Shown: positions 6,232 through 11,284 of the stretch, in pieces
Position numbering within the stretch: position 1 is the first letter of the stretch
How the letters are laid out: each line of letters begins with the position of its first letter
From: Rhodospirillaceae bacterium
GTDB lineage: Bacteria; Pseudomonadota; Alphaproteobacteria; Rhodospirillales; 2-02-FULL-58-16
NCBI GenBank assembly: GCA_030623425.1
Contig: JAUXMA010000019.1
Location: 1 to 11,284 of the forward strand
Length of the DNA: 11,284 bases
Direction of reading: 5' to 3'
Made by a program: the position numbers and the translations under genes
The notes under the pieces: generated by a model
The model's input: only the letters and a program-made list of their open reading frames with translations
Told to the model about the DNA's origin: nothing
The model's database searches: none

Positions 6232-6684
6232 CTATTCCTCCAGACCGGCTTCCGTCAGGCGCAGATACCGCCTTTTGTGCCGCCGCCGCCAGGAGTCCAG
6301 CCGCCATTCCTCGGCCGAGGCCTCGACGCCGGACCGGGCCATGAACGTCCACGCCGGCACCGGACCCAGCGACGCCGTCTTTACCGTCACTTGCCGCTGG
6401 ACGTAGCCGCGGCCTTCATAACGAATGATGGCATCGGCGGCGCGGCGGCCGAGGCCATGAACCAGGCGGCCCTCGACCCGTCCGCCGGCCGCCGCGACCA
6501 ACATGGGATACCAGGCTCCCGCCACGTAGACCCGGCGGTAGCCTTCGATAATGGCGGTCTCCATGCATGCCGGCGAAACGGTTTCGCCGGCGATGCGCGC
6601 CAGCACTCTCGAATCCATCAAGGTTCCGGAAAAGAACAAGGCCATGGTGACGGTCCCGCCCGCCGGGTGTTCTGCATCCGCCAT
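6232..6684 (-). CDS. gamma-glutamylcyclotransferase-like (AIG2/GGCT fold) protein
   Basis: Small cytoplasmic protein of 150 residues from the ATG at 6684, or 137 from the ATG at 6645 (MALFFSGTLMDSRVL). Neither has a strong ribosome binding site, and the shorter form fits the family better. The family cleaves gamma-glutamyl amines or peptides to 5-oxoproline, but many bacterial members have no known substrate. The N-terminal FFSGTLMDSRVL matches the glycine loop usually written F-Y-G-T-L, with serine in place of tyrosine. The YEG motif (E90, long numbering) supplies the expected catalytic glutamate, and YPMLV, GRVEGRLV and the GYVQRQVTV strand fit the fold. The C-terminus is rich in arginine. 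It converges on dacC and diverges from pncA, so it is probably transcribed alone. Confidence 0.75.
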   Translation of the reverse strand: MADAEHPAGGTVTMALFFSGTLMDSRVLARIAGETVSPACMETAIIEGYRRVYVAGAWYPMLVAAAGGRVEGRLVHGLGRRAADAIIRYEGRGYVQRQVTVKTASLGPVPAWTFMARSGVEASAEEWRLDSWRRRHKRRYLRLTEAGLEE

Positions 6685-6722
6685 TTACTAATCACATCGG
6701 GGGGCGCGGATCACTCATAAAC

Positions 6723-6762
6723 ATTCGGAGCGAATCCGGGACGGGTTTCGCCGTTACACGGC
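6723..6762. promoter_or_regulatory. two short inverted repeats in the divergent gap before pncA
   Basis: ATTCG-GAG-CGAAT (6723-6735) and GCCGT-TAC-ACGGC (6750-6762) are perfect 5-3-5 inverted repeats spaced 14 bases apart. They lie between the start of the cyclotransferase-like gene (6684) and pncA (6819), where operators or promoters are expected. No convincing -35/-10 pair was found beside them. Confidence 0.3.
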
Positions 6763-6818
6763 TGTTTGTGCTACCCTCATCGGTAACTGGAAAATCCATC
6801 CAAGGAATGTCGGTTCGG

Positions 6819-7460
6819 ATGAGTGAAGTGGGGAGACCTTCGGATAGCGACGTGCTTCTGGTGGTGGATATCCAGAACGATTTCTGTCCCGGCGGAGCGC
6901 TTGCCGTGCCCGGCGGCGACGCCGTCATCTCCATCGCCAACCGTCTGGGGGGTGCCTTCGAGAACGTCGTTCTGACCCAAGATTGGCATCCGGCGAAACA
7001 TCTTTCTTTCTTCTCCTCCCACGCTGGCAAGGCGCCATTCGATTCCGTCGAGATGGCTTACGGGCGGCAAGTGCTTTGGCCCGAGCACTGCGTCCAGGGA
7101 AGCAAGGGCGCGGATTTCCACGCCGGGCTTGATCTTCCGCATGCGTCTCTCATCGTCCGCAAGGGGTTCCGCCGCGAGATCGATTCCTATTCGGCCTTCT
7201 TCGAAAACGATCACGCGACACCGACGGGATTGGCCGGGTATCTGCGCCAGCGCCGGCTGTCCAGGATCTTCTTGTGCGGGTTGGCCACCGACTTCTGCAT
7301 CCATTATTCGGCATTGGACGCCCTGAAGGAGCGCTTCGAGACCGTCGTCATCGAGGATGCTTGCCGCGCCATAGACCTTGAGGGCTCGCTCGATACGGCG
7401 ATGTCCAACATGCGCGAGGCCGGGGCGGTCATCGTCCGCTCGGCGGCGCTTATCGAATAA
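6819..7460 (+). CDS. pncA: nicotinamidase (pyrazinamidase family)
   Basis: Cytoplasmic hydrolase converting nicotinamide to nicotinate and ammonia, feeding NAD salvage. From the ATG at 6819 it has 213 residues, the same as E. coli PncA. The isochorismatase-fold catalytic triad is visible: D17 (VVDIQNDFCPGGALAV), K115 (VRKGF) and C150 (GLATDFCIHYSALDA). Metal ligands fit D55, H57, H61 and H90 (TQDWHPAKH and LWPEHCVQGS). An ATG at 6807 and a GTG at 6768 are in-frame alternatives. AAGGA at 6802-6806 is 12 bases before 6819 and touches 6807, so it does not settle the start; alignment with known members favours 6819. It is divergent from the cyclotransferase-like gene and ends 11 bases from the convergent pgm stop, with no clear terminator between. 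Confidence 0.95.
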   Translation: MSEVGRPSDSDVLLVVDIQNDFCPGGALAVPGGDAVISIANRLGGAFENVVLTQDWHPAKHLSFFSSHAGKAPFDSVEMAYGRQVLWPEHCVQGSKGADFHAGLDLPHASLIVRKGFRREIDSYSAFFENDHATPTGLAGYLRQRRLSRIFLCGLATDFCIHYSALDALKERFETVVIEDACRAIDLEGSLDTAMSNMREAGAVIVRSAALIE

Positions 7461-7471
7461 ATCGGCATATT

Positions 7472-8860
7472 CTACCCGAAATCGGGAGCCTCGAGACCGC
7501 TTTCGCGGAGCTGTCCGGCCAGGGCTTGTTTCAGTCTTTGCAGGCCTTCCTGGCTCGCCGATTCGCAACGGGCGACGAGGACGGCCTGGGTGTTCGACGC
7601 CCTCAACAGCCACCAGCCGTCGTCCGATTGCACCCGCACGCCGTCGATGTCGTTGACGGTGACGCCAGCGGTTCCCTTGAGGCGGTCGCGGACCTCGTCG
7701 ATGACCTCGAACTTACGGTTCTCGGCGCAATCGAAGCGAAGTTCCGGCGTATTGACCATCTTGGCCAGGCGGTCGCGCATCCGGGCCAAGCTTTCGTCGG
7801 CCCGGCTCAAGATGGAAAGCAGGCGGACAGCGGCGTACAAGGCGTCGTCAAAACCGAAATAGCGGTGCTTGAAAAAGATATGACCGCTCATCTCGCCGGC
7901 AAGAGGGGCGCCGGTCTCCTGCATTTTCGCCTTGATCAGGGAATGGCCGGTGCGCCACATCAACGGTTCCCCGCCCAAGCGGGCGATCTCGTCGAAAAAG
8001 ACCTGGCTTGCCTTGACGTCGGCGATGATGGTGGCGCCGGGCAGATCGGCAAGAACCTCGGTGGCTAAAATCACCAGCAACTGATCCCCCCACAACACCC
8101 TGCCTTGGGAATCGACGACGCCGATGCGGTCGCCGTCGCCGTCAAAGGCGATGCCGAGGTCGCAGCCCTCGGTTTTGACCGTTTCCTTGAGTTGTTCCAA
8201 GTTCTTCTCGACGGTGGGATCGGGATGATGGGCCGGGAAGGTGCCGTCGATCGTCTCGTTGAGAAGCAGGTGCCGGCCGGCAAGCCCGCCGACCAGCTTC
8301 CTCAGAACTTCGCCGGCGGCGCCGTTGCCGGCGTCCCAGGCCACCGCCAGGAGCTTGTCGCCGTTGAAATCCTCGAGCAGGCGCTTGACGTAATCCTCGC
8401 TCACCGAACGGGAAATTTGCTCGCCGTCGCCGGCGGCGAAATCTCCCGATGCCGCCATGCGTCCCAGCTTTTGGATGTCTTCGCCGTAGAAAGACCCGCT
8501 ATCCAACAGCAACTTGACGCCGTTGTATTCGGGCGGATTATGGGAGCCGGTGATCATCACCCCGGCATCCGTTTGCAAGGTGTGGACGGCGTAATAGAGC
8601 ATCGGCGTCGGCCCCAGCCCGACCCGCAGGACGATCAGGCCGCAGGCGGCGAGCCCGGCGGACAAGGCCGCCTCCAGCTCCACGGACGACAGCCTGCCGT
8701 CGTAACCGACGGCGACGGTGTGGCCGCCTTCGGCGGCGACGATGGTGCCGAAGGCACGCCCCACCGCATGCAGGTCCTCGGCCGTCAGGGTTTCGCCAAT
8801 GACGCCGCGGATGTCGTATTCGCGCAAGATCGTCGAATCGAAAACGTGGGCTTCGCTCAT
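7472..8860 (-). CDS. phosphomannomutase/phosphoglucomutase (AlgC-like)
   Basis: Alpha-D-phosphohexomutase that interconverts hexose 6- and 1-phosphates; the AlgC type accepts both glucose and mannose. At 462 residues it almost equals Pseudomonas AlgC (463). All four signature loops are intact: TGSHNPP with the phosphoserine S106, the metal loop DGDGD (240-244), the sugar-binding GEMSGH (322-327) and the phosphate-binding RASNT (420-424). It is the last gene of the galU-ugd-pgm operon. Its ATG overlaps the ugd stop as ATGA, which suggests translational coupling, and the gene order implies that it supplies glucose-1-phosphate to GalU. Whether it also makes mannose-1-phosphate cannot be read from sequence; algC, manB and pgm are all used for such genes, so no symbol is given. 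Confidence 0.93.
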   Translation of the reverse strand: MSEAHVFDSTILREYDIRGVIGETLTAEDLHAVGRAFGTIVAAEGGHTVAVGYDGRLSSVELEAALSAGLAACGLIVLRVGLGPTPMLYYAVHTLQTDAGVMITGSHNPPEYNGVKLLLDSGSFYGEDIQKLGRMAASGDFAAGDGEQISRSVSEDYVKRLLEDFNGDKLLAVAWDAGNGAAGEVLRKLVGGLAGRHLLLNETIDGTFPAHHPDPTVEKNLEQLKETVKTEGCDLGIAFDGDGDRIGVVDSQGRVLWGDQLLVILATEVLADLPGATIIADVKASQVFFDEIARLGGEPLMWRTGHSLIKAKMQETGAPLAGEMSGHIFFKHRYFGFDDALYAAVRLLSILSRADESLARMRDRLAKMVNTPELRFDCAENRKFEVIDEVRDRLKGTAGVTVNDIDGVRVQSDDGWWLLRASNTQAVLVARCESASQEGLQRLKQALAGQLRESGLEAPDFG

Positions 8861-10185
8861 AAGCCGGCCTTGCGGTTCACGCCGGAGCGGCCGATACAGT
8901 AATATTGGATCCCGGCCTCGGCCATTTCATGCGGGTTGTAGATATTTCGCAAGTCCACCATCACCGGTTTTTTCAGCAGCGACTTGACACGGTCGAAGTC
9001 AAGGGCGCGAAATTCGTTCCATTCGGTGAGTATGGCCAAGGCGTCGGCGCCGTTCATGGTATCGTAAGCGCTCTCGCACCAGTGGACGCCGGTCAATTTC
9101 TCCCTGGCTTCATCCATCCCTTTCGGATCAAAGGCGCGCAAGCTTGCCCCCGCCGCCTGGAGGGCGGGCAGGATGTCGAGGCTGGGAGCATTGCGGATGT
9201 CATCGGTGTTGGGTTTGAAGGTCAGGCCTAGGATGGCGATGGTCTTGCCTTGGACCGAACCGCCGCAGGCGTCGATGATCCGTTCCGCCATGTGTCTTTT
9301 GCGGGCGTTGTTGATCTCGATCACCGTCTCGATGATCCTCAAAGGGCTTCCCGCTTCCTGCGCCGTGCGCGCCAAGGCCAGCATGTCCTTGGGAAAACAC
9401 GAGCCGCCGTAGCCCGGGCCGGCGTGCAGGAATTTAGGGCCAATGCGCCCGTCGAAGCCGATTCCCCTGGCCACGTCTTGGACGTCGGCGCCGACCTTTT
9501 CGCAAAGGTTGGCGATTTGGTTGATGAAAGTGATCTTGGTGGCGAGGAAACCGTTGGCGGCGTACTTGATCAGTTCAGCCGTCGGGCGGGTGGTGAAGAG
9601 AATGGGCGCCTCGATCAAATACAACGGCCGATAGATATGACGCATCACCTCGCCGGCGCGTTTGGATTCGGTGCCGATAATCACCCGGTCGGGGCGCATG
9701 AAATCGCCGATGGCCGAACCCTCGCGCAAGAACTCCGGATTCGAGACCAGGTCGAACTCGGCGTCCGGCCGCAAATTGCCGATGATCCTCTCGACCTCGT
9801 CGCCGGTGCCGACGGGAACGGTGGATTTGGTCGCCACCACCGTATAGCCGTTCAAGGCGGCGGCGATTTCCTTGGCGGCGTCAAAGACGTGCGACAAGTC
9901 GGCGTGGCCATCGCCGCGGCGGCTGGGCGTGCCGACGGCGATGAAAACGGCGTCCGCTTTGTCAACCGCCGAGCGCAAGTCAGTGCTGAAGACGAGCCGG
10001 CCGGCGGCGACGTTGCTCGCCATCAGGGTATCCAGTCCCGGTTCGAAAATCGGCAATTCGCCCCGATTCAAGCCGTCTATCTTGTCCCTGTCCTTGTCGA
10101 CGCAAACGACGTCGATGCCGAATTGCGAAAAACAGGCGCCGGAAACGAGACCCACGTAGCCGGTGCCGATCATAGCGATGCGCAT
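8857..10185 (-). CDS. ugd: UDP-glucose 6-dehydrogenase
   Basis: Cytoplasmic enzyme oxidising UDP-glucose to UDP-glucuronate with two NAD+. 442 residues, the normal size for the short bacterial type. The N-terminal Rossmann motif GTGYVG (7-12) is followed by the NAD strand end VDKD, STVPVGT (121-127), the substrate loop [10 protein letters not shown] (149-158), K207 in [14 protein letters not shown], and the catalytic cysteine C263 in [12 protein letters not shown] with D267. The C-terminal UDP-binding domain includes [17 protein letters not shown] (320-336). The start is an ATG at 10185 with GGAGAGG 11 bases upstream. It follows galU by 32 bases and overlaps pgm by 4, so it is the middle gene of the operon. 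The product is used for uronic-acid polysaccharides or lipid A and LPS sugars. Confidence 0.96.
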   Translation of the reverse strand: MRIAMIGTGYVGLVSGACFSQFGIDVVCVDKDRDKIDGLNRGELPIFEPGLDTLMASNVAAGRLVFSTDLRSAVDKADAVFIAVGTPSRRGDGHADLSHVFDAAKEIAAALNGYTVVATKSTVPVGTGDEVERIIGNLRPDAEFDLVSNPEFLREGSAIGDFMRPDRVIIGTESKRAGEVMRHIYRPLYLIEAPILFTTRPTAELIKYAANGFLATKITFINQIANLCEKVGADVQDVARGIGFDGRIGPKFLHAGPGYGGSCFPKDMLALARTAQEAGSPLRIIETVIEINNARKRHMAERIIDACGGSVQGKTIAILGLTFKPNTDDIRNAPSLDILPALQAAGASLRAFDPKGMDEAREKLTGVHWCESAYDTMNGADALAILTEWNEFRALDFDRVKSLLKKPVMVDLRNIYNPHEMAEAGIQYYCIGRSGVNRKAGL

Positions 10186-10217
10186 GACCTGTCAATCCTC
10201 TCCGCCGGCGATGGAAC

Positions 10218-11078
10218 TCACCGGTATCCCTTCAGCATTTCGCGAACCCGCGGCCCCAGGTCTTCCCGCTCCAGCGCAAAGGCCAAGTTGGCTTCCAGAA
10301 ACCCCAACTTGCCGCCGCAATCGAAACGTTTCCCTTGGAAGCGCAGGCCGTGGAAGGGAATCTCGCCGATGGTCTTGGCCAAGGAATCGGTGAGCTGGAT
10401 TTCGTTGCCGGCGCCCACTTCCCGCCTCTCCAGATAACGGAAGATTTCCGGCTGCAGAATGTAGCGGCCGATGATGGCGAGCGTCGAGGGCGCCTCCGCC
10501 GGGTCGGGTTTTTCCACCAAACCGCGGGCGCGGGCCAATCGGCCGTCATCCTTGGCGACGTCGAGGATGCCATAGCGGCAAGTCAGCTCGCGCGGCACAT
10601 CCTCACAGGCGACCACATTGCCCCCGACTTCCTCGTAGGCACCCATCATCTGTTTGAGACAGCCGGGTTCGGCGAGAATGAGATCGTCGGCCAAAAGGAC
10701 GGCGAAGGCCTCGTCGCCGATGAATTCGCGGGCACACAATACGGCATGGCCCAGGCCCAGGGGCTCCTGTTGACGGGTGGAGAAAATCCGCCCGGGCGGC
10801 GGCAGCACCGATTGCAGGGCTTTTTCGTCGCCGCGTTCGAGCAACGCCTGTTCCAGTTCGACGGCGTGGTCGAAATGATCAACGAGAACGGCCTTGCCGC
10901 GGCCGGTGATGAAAAAGAACTCCTCGATGCCGGCGTCCCGGGCTTCCTCCACCGCGTACTGGATCAGCGGCTTGTCGACGATGGGAAGCATCTCCTTGGC
11001 GAGGACCTTGGTCGCCGGCAGGAAGCGGGTGCCGCGGCCGGCCACCGGAAAGATCGCCTTGTAAATGGGCTTGGCCAT
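10218..11078 (-). CDS. galU: UTP-glucose-1-phosphate uridylyltransferase
   Basis: Joins UTP and glucose-1-phosphate to give UDP-glucose and pyrophosphate. From the ATG at 11078 it has 286 residues, in the usual range of about 290-300. The nucleotide-binding N-terminus PVAGRGTRFLPATK (11-24) is followed by VLAKEMLP (25-32), where most members have PKEMLP, so a conserved proline is replaced by alanine. Other motifs are EPLGLGHAV (105-113), the metal-binding LLADD (128-132), VEKP (188-191) and GKRFDCGGKLGFLEA (249-263). GGGA lies 8 bases before the ATG; a further in-frame TTG at 11153 would add 25 residues that do not resemble the family. It is the first gene of the galU-ugd-pgm operon. I saw no convincing promoter between 11079 and 11176, so cotranscription with the upstream gene is possible. 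Confidence 0.95.
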   Translation of the reverse strand: MAKPIYKAIFPVAGRGTRFLPATKVLAKEMLPIVDKPLIQYAVEEARDAGIEEFFFITGRGKAVLVDHFDHAVELEQALLERGDEKALQSVLPPPGRIFSTRQQEPLGLGHAVLCAREFIGDEAFAVLLADDLILAEPGCLKQMMGAYEEVGGNVVACEDVPRELTCRYGILDVAKDDGRLARARGLVEKPDPAEAPSTLAIIGRYILQPEIFRYLERREVGAGNEIQLTDSLAKTIGEIPFHGLRFQGKRFDCGGKLGFLEANLAFALEREDLGPRVREMLKGYR

Positions 11079-11176
11079 GGAAATGTTCCCAAAGGTCTCA
11101 GCGAACGCAAATTCGGGCCTGGCCTTTGTGCCATAGCTCAAGGTTGGCCGCAAGCCGCGCCCCGGCCCTGTTTCCT

Positions 11177-11284
11177 TTACCGGGAAGAAGATGAAGGATT
11201 GGTGGTGATGTTCCTTTTGCGATTGATCTTGCCCAGCAGGCCTTCGTCCTTCCAGCGGACCAGAAGGGTTTTCGCCTCGTCGCA
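11177..11284 (-). CDS. C-terminal fragment of an unidentified protein (runs off right edge)
   Basis: Leftward from the window edge, 35 codons are open and end at TAA (11177-11179). The visible peptide contains AKTLLVRWKDEGLLGKIN followed by a polar, serine-rich tail (TTNPSSSSR). The first part has the amphipathic look of a helix and could belong to a winged-helix or other DNA-binding end, but that is a guess and the family is not recognised. The gene lies 98 bases upstream of galU on the same strand and may share its transcript. Confidence 0.5.
   Translation of the reverse strand, partial: CDEAKTLLVRWKDEGLLGKINRKRNITTNPSSSSR

Noticed and set aside
7475..7486. CCCGAAATCGGG hairpin between the pncA and pgm ends
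   Set aside because: The loop is very small and there is no T-run on either side, so a terminator call is not supported.
9250..10437. 395-codon open frame on the plus strand opposite ugd and galU
   Set aside because: Antisense to two conserved enzymes, spans their gene boundary, and shows no recognisable domain.
11079..11153. 25-residue N-terminal extension of GalU from a TTG
   Set aside because: The added residues do not resemble the GalU family, and the ATG at 11078 begins exactly where family members start.
1..11284. Search for CRISPR arrays, tRNA or rRNA genes, insertion sequences and toxin-antitoxin or phage-defence genes
   Set aside because: No spaced repeat array, cloverleaf, transposase motif or defence-gene signature was seen. 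The only tandem repeat is the 14-bp array without spacers.

Overview
The window reads as a chromosomal segment of a Gram-negative alphaproteobacterium, most likely of the Rhodospirillales type. This is inferred from protein style: a D,D-carboxypeptidase ending in a SPOR domain, a homodimeric pyruvate:ferredoxin oxidoreductase, GC-rich coding DNA and GGAG-type ribosome binding sites. No species can be named from the sequence alone. I see no phage, transposon, CRISPR, tRNA or rRNA, and no clear undescribed multi-gene system. Most of the window is ordinary core and housekeeping DNA, and the less explained material lies in the intergenic regions.

Layout from left to right. Positions 1-83 (minus) hold the N-terminus of an unidentified gene that runs off the left edge. 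A divergent gap leads to pcm (plus), a protein-L-isoaspartate methyltransferase. pcm converges on nifJ (minus, about 3.6 kb), and the two share a hairpin that overlaps the nifJ stop codon. A gene-free stretch of about 490 bases (4534-5021) separates nifJ from the divergent dacC-like gene. It holds a perfect 16-bp palindrome, a repeated GGAGAGGTTTG element, a candidate nifJ promoter, an extended -10 box framed by an inverted repeat, and three tandem copies of a 14-bp unit. The dacC-like D,D-carboxypeptidase converges on a small gamma-glutamylcyclotransferase-like gene (minus). A terminator with eight T's for that gene lies inside the 3' end of dacC. pncA (nicotinamidase, plus) diverges from it across a gap with two short inverted repeats, and converges on the next operon with only 11 bases between stop codons.

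The right-hand third is a leftward operon, galU-ugd-pgm. Its products can make UDP-glucuronate: the hexose phosphomutase makes glucose-1-phosphate (and possibly mannose-1-phosphate), GalU turns glucose-1-phosphate into UDP-glucose, and Ugd oxidises that to UDP-glucuronate. ugd and pgm overlap by ATGA. These precursors normally feed exopolysaccharide, capsule or LPS synthesis. Upstream of galU, positions 11177-11284 (minus) hold the last 35 codons of another unidentified gene.

Metabolically, NifJ points to low-potential electron supply (reduced ferredoxin from pyruvate), as expected in a microaerobic, fermentative or nitrogen-fixing lifestyle. The other genes cover protein repair, peptidoglycan trimming, NAD salvage and surface polysaccharide precursors.
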